Shown: positions 23,800 through 35,324 of the stretch, one piece after another | Numbering within the stretch: position 1 is the stretch's first letter | Layout of the letters: each line of letters begins with the position of its first letter | From: Maratus speciosus | Lineage: Eukaryota > Arthropoda > Arachnida > Araneae > Salticidae | DNA: 64,000 bases | Assembly (NCBI GenBank): GCA_963932465.1 | Contig: OZ010790.1 | Span: 346,357,087 to 346,421,086, forward strand | Direction: 5' to 3' | The notes under the pieces: model-generated | Told to the model about the DNA's origin: nothing | The model's database searches: none | Seen by the model: the letters and a program-made list of their open reading frames with translations, nothing else | Made by a program: the position numbers and the translations under genes

Positions 23800-24480
23800 C
23801 TAAAAAGATTAGTAGAAAAATCAATCAATTTTTCACCCCATAGATACTTACAGTTGAGACAATTCCATTGGCAAAATGTAAACACATTAAAACATTTGTA
23901 ATTAATTTTTAACATTTTGAGTTTAATTAAGACTGTTCTTAAAAAGAAACTTTCTGTTTTCTGACATGTTCATGAAATCATTCAAGAACTAGTACGCTGT
24001 GGGTATCAGAAAAATTTCTTCTATACCATTCTAACATATTAATTTATAATAGCACCAATGATTATGAATATAAATCATGAATGCATTTCTTTAAATTTTA
24101 CATTGAGTTACAATGATCAGTGAATGAATCAAACAAAACAACAGCATCCCTGATTAATAAAATTTAAAATTACATCAACAAATGCATTTTTAATTATTAA
24201 ACTCAAACATAAAAGTTTATGCATTTCTACATGATAGAAAATAAGGTACAGATATAATGTTCATCGAAAAAAGCACTGGGCTAATATTCCACAAACAGGT
24301 CCACAGCCAAAGATTGACATTAAAAATGTGTAATTCTGGAAACAATATAATTAAAAGTGTATGAGAGCTACAGGAATGGACTTAATAATACAGAAACCAC
24401 ACTCACTAAACTGTATCAATAGATTGTGGACCTGATTAGGAATCTTTTTCCCAAGCATAGATTAGCAATGTCTCCTGTTA

Positions 24481-25932
24481 GTCCAGGCAATAGGGGATTT
24501 TACCTGGCAAAATTAATGGAAGTTCTGGAAATTGGCTTACTTTATGTTTTTTGGGTCGTTGAATCCAGATTTGTGACTTCCCACCAAAATTTCCCCCGGC
24601 ACCCCCCCCCCCCCAAATTTTGGTAAAATGCCCCCCAAAAAAGGTTTTTATTAAAAAAATCAATTTTTTTATTATTTTAGGGGAAAGGTATCTAGAAATT
24701 CAGAAAGTAGACAAAATTTGCAACAAATTAGATATATGACATTATGACTTAGGATGAAGGGGAAATCTGCCTCAGAACATGCGCTGCGGTGCTGCGTGGA
24801 CTAAATTGTGCAATTCCACTTAACCACTCACACGTTTACATTCGCCCTACCATTTCCTCTCTGAACTTTCTCTATAAGGTTTACTTTAAGTTTTTTGGGT
24901 CGCTGAATCCGAATTTTTAACTTCCTCCCAAAATCCCCCCCCCCCCCTCCCCCCCGAAACAGTTGTTTTTAACTTAAATTTCTTATTGTTTTAGGGGAAA
25001 AGCATTACGAAATTCAGAAACTAGACAAAATTTGCAAAAAATAGGATATATGACGTAGGATGAACGGGGAGCGAGGGGGCTGCCTCGGAACATGTACTGT
25101 GGCGCTATGCGCTCTAAGGTATGAAGTCCAGGCAATAGGGGATTTTACCTGGCAAAATTAATACTAGTTCTGGATTTCGACTCACTTTATGTTTTTTGAG
25201 TCGCTGAATCCGAATTTGAAACTTCCCACCAAAATTTCACCCGGCAACCCCTCAAAAAATTGATTTTTTGAAAAAATTTGGTTTTTGAGAAAAGCGCGCG
25301 GGGAATGTTCCAAAGCAGCCTCCCTCTCCCCGTTTATCCTATGTCATAATGTCATGTATCCTATTTGTTGCAAATTTTGTCTAGTTTCTGAATTTCATAA
25401 TGCTTTTCCCCTAAAACAATAAGAAATTTAAGTTAAAAACAACTATTTTAGGGGGTTTTCAGGGGGATTTTTTTTTTTTGAAGGGGGGGGGGGGTTAAAA
25501 ATTTGGAAAAACTTAAAGTAAACCTTATAGAGAAAGTTTGGAGGGGAGATGGGAGGGCATATGTAAACGTTTGAGTGGTTAAGTGGAATTGTGCAACTTA
25601 GTCTACGCAGCACCACGGCGCATGTTCCGAGGCACATCCCCCCTTCCCCTTCATCCTAAGTCATAATGTCATATATCTTATTTGTTGCAAATTTTGTCTA
25701 CTTTCTGAATTTCTAGATACTTTTCCCCTAAAACAATAAAAAAATTGATTATTTAAATAAAAACCTTTTTGGGGGGCATTTTAGCAAAATTTGGGGGAGT
25801 TGCCGGAGGAAATTTTGGTGGGAAGTTACAAATTCGGATTCAGCGACCCAAAAAAACATAAAGTCAACCAATTTCCAGAACTTCCATTAATTTTGCTAGG
25901 TAGAGCCCCTATATGGTCTCTATTGCCTGGAC
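24481..25932. mobile_element. Foldback element, 1.45 kb
   Basis: The ends are GTCCAGGCAATAG and its inverse, flanked by TA (24479-24480 and 25933-25934). The arms match inversely over hundreds of bases: GGGTCGTTGAATCCAGATTT near 24555 against the inverse of AAATTCGGATTCAGCGACCC near 25830. A third copy of the arm start, AGTCCAGGCAATAGGGGATT at 25127 in direct orientation, sits in the middle, with repeated poly-C/poly-G tracts. It can fold into a large hairpin. No open frame of note. Confidence 0.8.
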
Positions 25933-25934
25933 TA

Positions 25935-27522
25935 TGTAGAGTGATCAAACTATAGAGCGGAAAAATTTTGTGTGAACCAAGTACAAGCCTGATACCAAAA
26001 GTATACTACAGCAGAAAATTGTTAATAACATTTTTACATTAATGCATGATTAATTTTCTCTTTTAAAAGTCTCTTCTTACACAGAAGTAAGTATTAATCC
26101 CAAATATTCAATTTTAGAGAAAAAAAAAAAAAACAATTATTATTCTTTTAAAATATCTTTGTACAGCTATGCCAAAAAGACATTAGTTCTATTTTCCAGT
26201 ATCCTGAAAAAGGACTTCAAACTGAAAGTGAGGATAGACAAGGGACATCTCACAGCTTCTTTGTTACTAACTCTAATCAAGCAAAGGTTTGAGAATCAGA
26301 ATAGTTATATTCCATCAATAATAATTCAATTCCTTTACAACATTCCACAGTAGTGCTGGTATTATGTTCCAATAACCTGTTATTTTTGTAACATAACCAA
26401 TTGAATAGAACCATAGAAATAAGTATTAATCCTAAATATTCCCTCATGGCAATGTTTCATGATTTTCATGTCCCTGAAAATCTATTTAAAAGAGCAAATT
26501 TTTTATTTTATTCCCAAGCACCAGCAAAAATCTAAAAAACTAACAATTCTTATTCTTTATTTAAGAATGGATTCTTTTACCATTGCTATCAATGGACATT
26601 TTAATTGAAAGGATTTTAACAGAATGTTTGAAACAATTTTGGGAAGTACAGATGATTTGTGTTAAGATGAATCCACACTATTAAAATCTGTTTATACAGT
26701 AAAAATTCTATTTTTGCACAACAAAAACTTAGCTAGTAATGATACTTTGAATTTCATTAATTATTAATGTTTCCTGGCACTAAAAGCACATTTTTTCTCG
26801 TTTTTAGAAACAGAAAATGTTGAAAATTCATAACTTGGTAAGCTTCGGTTGTAGAAGAAAGGATTTTTACTATTTTTCTTGTTACAACAACGAGAAAGTT
26901 TTTCTAAATAAAACTCATAGGACCCGTGAACTATATAAAATATTTTAATTTTGTAAATATTTAAAAAGTAATTAGTTTGACACAAATAAATTTTCTTATA
27001 GTCATGAACAGCATTCGAGATATTTTTGCAACTGGCTACTGGTCAACGATAAAGGACACCCTGTATAAAAATGAAACACTTTTTAACATGATTTGTAGAA
27101 AAATAGAGTTTAAAATTAATATTTTACTGCAATAAAAATGAAAATAAAATTATCAAATTTTGTTGTTGTTGTTGTTTTCAGATGCGAGTGACACTCAGTA
27201 AAGCAATAGATTGTTAGATGGCATTTGTTTATTTAAATCACTTATGGTAATCTGAAAAATTTAAACATTGTGCATAAAAATCCCATCTTTTACTTACCAT
27301 AAAATATACCTAGAGAATGGTAGTTCTTGCTTTTTTTTTAATATCGACTCATATTAAAAAAAATATAATTATTTGCACAAAAATTAAAATTGCAACTTAA
27401 TACAAGAGATAAAGCTAACTATAAATACACAAAACACCTTTTATAATCAGCACCCAATCGTTTGACAATATCCGCAACTTACTTTAACCCATCTCCCCAT
27501 ATTTATACACATAATGCACTGC
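25935..27522. other. Intron, no recognised feature
   Basis: The phrase AAGTATTAATCC(C/T)AAATATTC occurs twice (26089 and 26421), hinting at a weak repeat. GGACACCCTGTATA at 27052 resembles a MITE terminus without a partner. Confidence 0.5.
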
Positions 27523-27995
27523 ACCCCCATATCAATGCATCATTATCTCCAAAACATAATTCTTTCTTTCATCCATACAAACAAAGTTATTATTTATATA
27601 CTCTTAATCAAATTTCATATTGATCCAACAGGCATGAAAGTTGAAGCTCATCGTAAAAACGGAACTATATGCATAATACAAAATTATTGCTATATAAATG
27701 CACATGAACATGCAGAAATAAATATTATCAACAAAAATTTAAATATATACATATATATATATATCTGCAATTTAATTTTTCCCTGTCCCCGCATTTTTAT
27801 CAATACAACATTATCTCAAAAACATAATCCTTTCTTTCGTCCATAAGAACATAAAGTGATTATTTATATACTTTTTATCAAGCTTGATCCAGCATGCATG
27901 AAAGTTGAAGTTCGTCATAAAAAACTGAATTACATGCATAATACAAAGTTATTGCTATGAACATGAAGAAATAAATATTATCAACAAAAATTGCA
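27523..27995 (+). repeat. Tandem duplication, about 268-bp period
   Basis: Two copies, from about 27523 and about 27790, share AAAACATAAT(T/C)CTTTCTTTC, GCATGAAAGTTGAAG and AGAAATAAATATTATCAACA. An open stretch across copy 1 has no family match. Confidence 0.75.
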
Positions 27996-28173
27996 AAAAA
28001 ACTGATTTAGGTACATAACATGTAAAATAAATATGCAACAAAAACTTTCTTTTATTAATATAGATAACAGTTGGCTTGGTCTAACACTGTTGGTATCACA
28101 AATAAATTTTGGTTTGCTGCAGACACTGAAAATTCTGCTACTGGAGAGCTATGAATTAACATCACTTATAAAG

Positions 28174-30367
28174 CAGGGGTGCAGAATATGCCCGATCGGG
28201 CGATCTAGGATCGGGGGAAATTTTAACCACCTGGGGAAATTTTGCAGAAACATACAATTGATTTCGATTTTAACAACGAATTCCATAATTCCCTGGGATA
28301 GAAAATTTTTTCTACAAATAAAAAGATCCGTATGGCGACCTTCACAAAATCGATCTTCGATTAATATGTACCGTAATATCAGGGTGTGATGTAGTAATCA
28401 CATTTATTTTTATTTGCATTCGTATCTCGCCATTTTAAATGATTTCATTTCGACTCAACGCATCGTTCAAATCGCTTTTTTCTTCTTTCCTTCTTTTACT
28501 GAAAGTAGGTTAGCTTTTCCCCCTTCCTCTGATCTATTTTTAGACACGCGTATTGCAGTGACGTCTGGCTGCGTAATGAAAAGGGTGTGTCTTCGTTCGG
28601 CGAATTAGAAAAGTTAGCTCTCTCAGAAAGGTTTTGTTTTCCCTTTTTTTGTTTTGGCTGTTTTCATACGCGCTAATCATAATACCTAAATTTAATTTAA
28701 TGAATAGATTTAAATCAATTGTGAATGTACTTTTGTAAACCCCATTTTCATAGTATATATGCAAAATGCAGCCAGTTTTTTAACAGATTTACGAAAGTTT
28801 TGTTATTGTATTATTTTTGACAATGTGATTGTCTTTTGGATTTCAGGCCATGCGCTCGAATTCAAAGAGCGATTTTAATAAGACTGTACGATGTTCTTCA
28901 ATAGCTGTTTTTTGATATCTAAAAGTTTATCTTTGATTTCCGGCTTTTTTTAAGTTGTGCATTTTTGATTTGGACAATTTATTATCAAGGCATTCTCTGA
29001 AGAATTATCTGAACCAGCATTAATGTTGTCATGGAATTACTTAAGTTTTTAATAATGCTATGTGGAACGTTTTTCTAATATGTACAGTGACCAGATTATA
29101 TACCTCCTGTTTAGCCTCTCTCCCTTCTCAAGAATAAAGTTGGATTTAATACGAATATGTGTACTCATTAATCAAGTGTCTTGTGTCAACTGTTTGTCAT
29201 TTAAGTAAGACAATTCTTTTTATTTTTACTGCAATAACATACGATCATCGGCAAAATATTTATTCACAGCACTTAATTAATTCTTTCTCTTTTTATTTAC
29301 ATCACACAGGGGTGATTTCTGTTCTTAATTTTCCGAAAATTAAAAAAAAACCAGTCATCAATCAGAAAATTCAGACATAAATATACCGCGAATGTTGTCC
29401 AAGAACTAAGGAAAAAAATGTGAATTTCATCCCAAGATCTCAAAATAACCGCAAATTTTATCAAATGATCATGAAAAAACCCCGCAAATTTCATCAAAAG
29501 GTCTCGAAAGAACCACAAATTTTGACAAAAGATAGCGAAACAACCACAAATTTCGTCAAAAGATCACAAAACAACCACAAATTTCGTCAAAAGATCACAA
29601 AACAACCTCAAATTTTGACAAAAGATCGCGAAACAACCACAAATTTCATCAAAAGATTGCAAAACAACTGCAAATTTCGTCAAAGAAACGGGGAAAAAAA
29701 TCACAAATTTCATCAAAAGATCGTGAAATGAACGCAATTTTCGTCAAAAGATAGTGAAACAACCGCGTATTTCGTCAAAAGGAGCGAAATAACCGCAAAT
29801 TTCGTTAAAAGATCGCAGGAAACTGCAAATTTTGTCAAAAGATCACGAAAGAACTGCAAATTTTGTTAACAATCGCAAAACAACCGCGAGTTTCATCAAA
29901 AAATGGAAAAACAACCACGAATTTCGTCAAAAGCGGGGCAAAATAACTGCGAATTTCGTCAAAAGGAAGGCAAAATAACAGCAAAACTCGTCAAAAGATT
30001 GCGAAATAACCTCAAGTTTCGTCGAAAGATCGCTAAAAAACGCAAAATTCGTCTAAAGATCGCTAAAAAACGCGAATTTCGTCAAAGGGCCGCGAAAAAA
30101 ACATAGTTAGTGCTGGGAGTGAATTTCTCCCCCTTCCCCCACTCTGCTGTAACCTTTCAGAAAATTTGCTGTGAATTTCAGAATTTTTTTTTTCACTCAG
30201 AATCACCCCTGACATATATACTCGCGCATAAGTTGAGAAATATTGGGGAAAAAAATTCTGTACCTATGGTAATACAGCATTTACCTATAATATACCGTAA
30301 AATTTTAAGGAAATTTTCATGTGGATTGGGGGAAATGTTGGGAGTAGAAACATTTTCTGCACCCCTG
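28174..30367. mobile_element. hAT-type element 1 with internal minisatellite
   Basis: 2194 bp bounded by the perfect 8-bp target duplication TTATAAAG (28166-28173 and 30368-30375) and by inverted ends CAGGGGTGCAGAATAT and, on the other strand, CAGGGGTGCAGAAAAT. An 8-bp duplication with CAGGGGTG ends is diagnostic of hAT transposons. No transposase is visible, so it is non-autonomous. The right third holds a minisatellite (29410-30085). The flank GGGGTGATTTCTGTTCTT at 29309 matches the inverse of a flank in hAT element 2. Confidence 0.92.
29410..30085 (-). repeat. 31-bp minisatellite in hAT element 1
   Basis: About 20 head-to-tail units of the type CAACCACAAATTTCGTCAAA plus AGATCACAAAA. The start-to-start spacing is exactly 31 bp at 29541, 29572, 29603 and 29634. 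It is the inverse of the arrays at 36.0-37.1 and 62.8-63.6 kb. The plus strand of the unit has almost no stop codons in any frame, which explains the Lys/Gln/Phe-rich open frames here. Confidence 0.92.
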
Positions 30368-30375
30368 TTATAAAG

Positions 30376-31514
30376 TATTACTTTTATATAACACATTTTT
30401 TAAAATTAAAAACAACGAAAGATTAACAAAAAAAATGAAAAATAAGAATCTTTAAAATTTACTTAGTATGGTTGGTTATGTAACTTAGTTAGTGGTTACT
30501 TAGTATGGTTTTATTTTATTAGTAAAACCAGTTTAAACTTCATAGTTTATATGAAAATTATATTATTTAACTTTCTATTTGCATTTCTGAACAGAATATA
30601 TACATTGTTTTAACATACATCATAGCATTTTTAAAACATACTGACAATATTAATGTTTTTATGTTGTATACAAATTTATTGCTGATACATCTAGCAAATA
30701 TAAGTATCAATAATGAATTATAAAATAACATAAACTATCAAATTTCATTTCACAGATTTTTTTGCCAATTTTCTAAATAAATTTATCTAAATCTTGTATT
30801 AATAGTGCTTACTAAAAGATAATGCATAATAAGAAAAGATACAAAAGGAATCACAAAAACTGAAATCCATCTAAAATATAGGTGCAAGTTTATTCAATAT
30901 GTATGCAAATCATTATATTCCAACAACTGTTTAAGTTTTGCACAATAAAATACATAAATATGTAACTGGTTTCCACATTTAAAAAAACTGTACATAAGAA
31001 TAAGTGCTAAATGTAGGAATACTGCAATATAAGAAGAATTTTTTTTTTATGTGAAAAGAAAAAAAAAAAAAATTTCAATATTATGGTATGCTTAGAATTT
31101 ACTTGCAGCATTTCAGTACAAATTACCAAAATATATCATTTTTACACAAAGTTTTAAAGCAAAATTATAAAATCTTAATTAACAATTTTTTTTTCTTTCG
31201 CCCATGATTTAATGTTCTGCTATTTCTAAAATTCATATATTTCTTTAACACTTCAATATCTTTTCAGAAATTGCATTTGTTATTGCACTTTCATAAATTG
31301 CACTGAAAATTTTATTTTTAAGAATAGGGAGTTTCTAAAGACTATCAACAAAATTCAAATCGTATGGAAAACAAGCTTATATTGACATTTTTTCTTGTAA
31401 ACAACTGAAGTGATTTCTGTAATTTTTTTTTTTTTTTTTTTGTAATTATAATTAACTATATTTTGATTGTTTCTTTTTCTGGAAAAGCAATTCCTTTTCA
31501 GAACATTAATTTAG

Positions 31515-31551
<37 letters not shown>

Positions 31552-32055
31552 TGTTTGCAAAATCATGTAACTATTGCAGTTTTCGTTTCTTGCTGAAAGA
31601 TTGGTCAATTTATAGTTTATCTACTGCTAAAACTATGATTTTTTTTTTTTTTTTTTTTTTTGTCATTTCAGTAGTTTCTTTGAAAAAGTTACTCAAATGT
31701 CAGTCACATTCCATGGGATTTCACAAGTATTGCTGCTTCTAGTTTTAAGGATCCTTAGTGCAAAATAAAAATAAGTTCTTGAAACTTTTTAGTGACCATA
31801 GGAACCCTGTAAATTACAACACAATTTTAAGCAACATTTTCTGTTAATTTTCAATAATGTACTTTAATATTTCGGTGACATATTTTATTGCACATCTTCT
31901 ACTAACCTACACAATTTAAGGTAACTTTAAATTCTAACATCTGCACTACTCCTTGTAAGACTTCGTTTTGTTTCAACTTTACTGACTTGAACCATATGAA
32001 ATATAATTAGTCTAATTTAATTTTGAACAATACAGAAAAGAGATTTTTTTTTTTG

Positions 32056-32086
<31 letters not shown>

Positions 32087-32549
32087 GTAATTTGAATCCT
32101 AATTTCTATTATTTGCTTTTACTCTTTACTTAATGTTGTGTGTGTGAGGGGGGGGGGTCCTAACTTGAATCCTATTTTCTATCAGTTGCTTTTACTCTTT
32201 TCTTAATGTTTAATTTCTTTAATTATTCTATGTGTTCTTACAAGCAGTCTAGTGTGTGTGTGGAAGGGAGAGGGTGTCCACCTCATATAATAAACATTAT
32301 AGCTTATAAAGTGGCTCACTATTTCCAATTGCCAAATGTAACCAGTCTCCTTGAATTTGGGCCCAATATAAGAAATTCTATTGAAGTGTTTGTTATAAAA
32401 TAAAATTAGACTACATATATAATTTGTTTATAAGTTAAATTCCGTAAAATATACTGATATAGAATCTAAGAAACATGAAGGAATAATTCATGAGTTCTAT
32501 TGAGTCAAGGATAATATTCCAATCAGCTTGTAAAATTTCACACGTAACA
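30376..32549. other. Intron, low-complexity DNA
   Basis: Holds 35 A at 31515-31549, a GT run followed by 17 G near 32070, and a second GTGTGTGTGAGGGGGGG copy near 32137, so the 32.05-32.25 kb stretch is a small tandem duplication. No coding seen. Confidence 0.6.
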
Positions 32550-32609
32550 AAGGAACGTCCCCAACCCACAAATTAAAGAAAATATGAAACTTTGGAAATA
32601 TGTAGGGCT
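32550..32609 (+). repeat. Half copy of a palindromic MITE
   Basis: AAGGAACGTCCCCAACCCAC followed by AAATATGAAACTTTGG matches one arm of the palindrome at 33633-33745. The other arm is not seen. Confidence 0.55.
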
Positions 32610-32831
32610 CATGGAAGTATGTAATATGCAATATTTTTTTGTCCAAATTAATTTTACTCCAAAATATGCTACGACTTCACAATAACTCATTAATAAACAG
32701 TGAAAGAGAAAAAAATTTTAATTAAAAATTCTTTCTAATAATTCTGTCAAAAACTAACATGTTACTAACAAATGATGTATAATAGAGCATATATAATAAC
32801 TTATATTATTTTCTGTGTTTTAAAATTTATT

Positions 32832-32864
<33 letters not shown>

Positions 32865-32880
32865 GACAGATTATTAGCCT

Positions 32881-33093
32881 TTAACCCTTTGAGGGGCAAG
32901 CAATAATGTCTCTATAATATTGAATTCTCACCGGAATAATAAAAAAATATATATTTTTTTAAATAAGGAAGAGCAATTTTTTAACAATTTTCCCCTAAAG
33001 ATAAAAATATAAAATTTACTTAAAAGTTTCTGGTGAGAACCTTGTTTAAATTAGGTGGGATATATTTTATCCCACCGCCCCTCAAGGGGTTAA
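32881..33093. mobile_element. TTAA-flanked MITE, best preserved copy
   Basis: 213 bp with inverted ends TTAACCCTTTGAGGGGC and, on the other strand, TTAACCCCTTGAGGGGC (one mismatch in 17). The terminal TTAA is likely the target duplication, as for piggyBac-type elements. It belongs to the family at 7399, 21288 and more distantly 2410. No coding capacity. Confidence 0.88.
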
Positions 33094-33152
33094 GCCACAA
33101 GTTGCTTGTTATATAATTATTGTAATAAAACCAGTGAAAATGGAGCTTGTGT

Positions 33153-33303
33153 ATGGTGAAATCTTGCTGTAAGCTGAAAATTTCCATGCTTAAAGTATAC
33201 AATATTGTTAAAGAACGATGTATCTGCTAAAGACATAAAATTGCCATAAGCAGAGCTTTCCTCTGGTGCCTTACAGTTCGTTTTAGCAAATTACACTGTA
33301 TAA
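33153..33303. mobile_element. Possible short Tigger-type MITE
   Basis: The right end on the minus strand, TACAGTGTAATTTGCTAAAA, resembles a pogo/Tigger terminus, and the left TATGGTGAAATCTTGCTGTA is a weak inverted partner. The call rests on end style only. Confidence 0.3.
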
Positions 33304-33632
33304 CATACAGTATATAGTCTATTTTTGTTTAAATAGACAAGAAGTATAACTTAATAATACAAGAAAGATTGTATTTTCATACACAATAAAATAAGAAATG
33401 TCAGGTAGTCTACAAAATGCATATTACAGTTTTTAAAATTTTTGTTTTGAAAGTTTGTTTGTTTTCGACAGAACTAATAAAATGAAGCAATTTTTAACAT
33501 TAAACTGCTTCTTCATTTCTTAACATTGTTGAATAATATAAGGTCAAAAAATATTCAGGATTAAAATTTACCAACAAATTTGTTCAATGAAAAATAATTG
33601 TGTACAACAGAATAAAAGTTAGTAAAACTTAC

Positions 33633-33745
33633 AAGGGAATGTTCCCAACCCTCAAATAAAAAAAATTATGAAACTTTAGGGGTATGTATTCCCCCAAAGT
33701 TTCATAATTTTTTTTTTTTTTTATTTAGGGTTGGGAATGTTCCTT
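33633..33745. repeat. Palindromic MITE, 113 bp
   Basis: The arms AAGGGAATGTTCCCAACCCT and ATTATGAAACTTT read back inverted as AAAGTTTCATAAT and AGGGTTGGGAATGTTCC, with a loop of about 15 bases. It forms a strong hairpin about 80 bp upstream (in window coordinates) of HELZ exon 5's donor side, within the intron. It is related to the half copy at 32550. Confidence 0.85.
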
Positions 33746-33820
33746 TTATTCACTTACTTTTATTACTTTTTGCAGCATATACAATTTGAAAAAAATAACA
33801 TGATTATATAATAAAATTAC

Positions 33821-34080
33821 CCTTTTCTAAGCCGAGTTGTACCAAGTACCTTGATGTGCTAAGGGTAGTTACAATAACTCTATGTTTTTTTACATCTTCA
33901 ACAGTAGGCATATTAAAATTCCTATCACTGCCAGCAGTGGAAACTAAACAATATTGTTGCACAGTAGGATGAACTGTAGCAACCCAACGATGTCTATAAT
34001 AAATACGCAAAGGAGTAGCTTCTATTCTTCCATCAGCAACTTCTGGATGCAAGTACTCTCGAATGTAAATATCAGCAGCA
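33821..34080 (-). CDS. HELZ: HELZ exon 5 of window
   Basis: A 260-bp exon with the acceptor tgtttacag/TGCTGC and the donor AAAAGG/GTAATT, ending in phase 1. It starts [14 protein letters not shown], continues through [20 protein letters not shown], and ends with [20 protein letters not shown]. This is the HELZ/MOV10-type insertion between motifs Ia and II, including the conserved H-RV-V-TL-T/S-S strand that leads into the DEAA box. Full length with no breaks. Confidence 0.94.
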
Positions 34081-34575
34081 CTGTAAACAAACATATTGTA
34101 TTAAATTAATAAAATAACAAATTATACCAGAAGTAGTACAATAAACTTTAGAAATATATGAAGTTTAAAAATACCAACATAATAGACGACACTCAATAAC
34201 CAATCTCAAAGAAGGCAAAATATTTTATTAGACATAATTAATAAAGTATTACTTAAAACTGTTATGACAACTGAAATTAGCACAGCCTTTAAAAAGTAAT
34301 TATTTTATTTGAAGGAAGCTTTATTTTTTCTTTTTTTTTTTATGATTGTCATTAAAGTCAATTGTATTGTCAAAAGTCTTTTCTACTCAGTTAATACAAA
34401 AGAATATTTTAAAAGGATTAGTAGCGTTAATCTGTTACTTATAGATCAATTTATCTTCACAACATATTAAAAGTGACCTATTTTATTTTATAACCTCTTT
34501 ATGATTTTATTTTGTCACCAGCAGGGTTGGCATGGTTTAAACCAATTGGTAAACCAACTAGTTTTTTTCTCAAAA

Positions 34576-34612
<37 letters not shown>

Positions 34613-35324
34613 CAAATCTAATATATTATTTTCTCATTTTTGTAATTTAAGTGTTTGAAATTATTGGATATAAATAATTTCTACTTTTAATAGCCTAGTG
34701 AGTCTAGGTCATGTTTGTATGCATGTAGAACGCAAATTGCATGTGTTGATGAACATATCTGAAGCTCTAAAGAGAAAACTTAAAACATGTGAATTTAGTA
34801 AAGATAAAATAGATTAAAAATATTCAATATTTAGAATAAAATATTTTCCTTTGAAGAAAACACAGATTATTTACAATTAATAACATAAAATTACCTTTAA
34901 GATTTCAGTCAAACTGTAAAAGAAAATTTTCTTGATTGGGGAGATTATCTTTTAAGAATAACAAAGAAACTTAAAATATTAAGTTGAATAAGAGGACATT
35001 GAAAAATTGGGTGCTAGTTTAACTAAAATATGTAATAAGATATATTTAAATCCTTTATTGCATAATTGAACCCACAATTTAGATCTGACATGAAAATGGG
35101 CGGAAAAACAAGATAGGTTTACTTGAGACATAATAGAAAAAAGTCTCATAAAAAAAGCCTAAAAAGATATATTATTAATTTTTAAATTAGACCTTTAAAA
35201 GTAATACGTATTATAACATAGCTTAGAAAAAAAGCCTGTGTATTAAGTCTGATGGCTGTTAAAATGTTTTAGCGGATGACAACTTTTATAAAACTACTTT
35301 CCATCTTAAGATCAATGTTCTTAG

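Noticed and set aside
26159..26353. 64-codon open frame with a protein-like look (YAKKTLVLFSSILKKDF)
   Set aside because: No recognisable domain and no continuation on either side.
27040..27070. MITE terminus GGACACCCTGTATA
   Set aside because: Looks like a common insect repeat end but has no partner within 2 kb.
29410..30085. CRISPR-like array
   Set aside because: Units are contiguous with no unique spacers, vary in sequence, and sit in a eukaryotic transposon.
29420..30106. Lys/Gln/Phe-rich open frames as a repetitive protein gene
   Set aside because: Same cause: a 31-bp array without stops inside a non-autonomous hAT element.
34524..34565. hAT-like end CAGGGTTGGCATGGTTTAAACC
   Set aside because: No inverted partner and no 8-bp duplication found in the neighbourhood, so it is a lone similarity.
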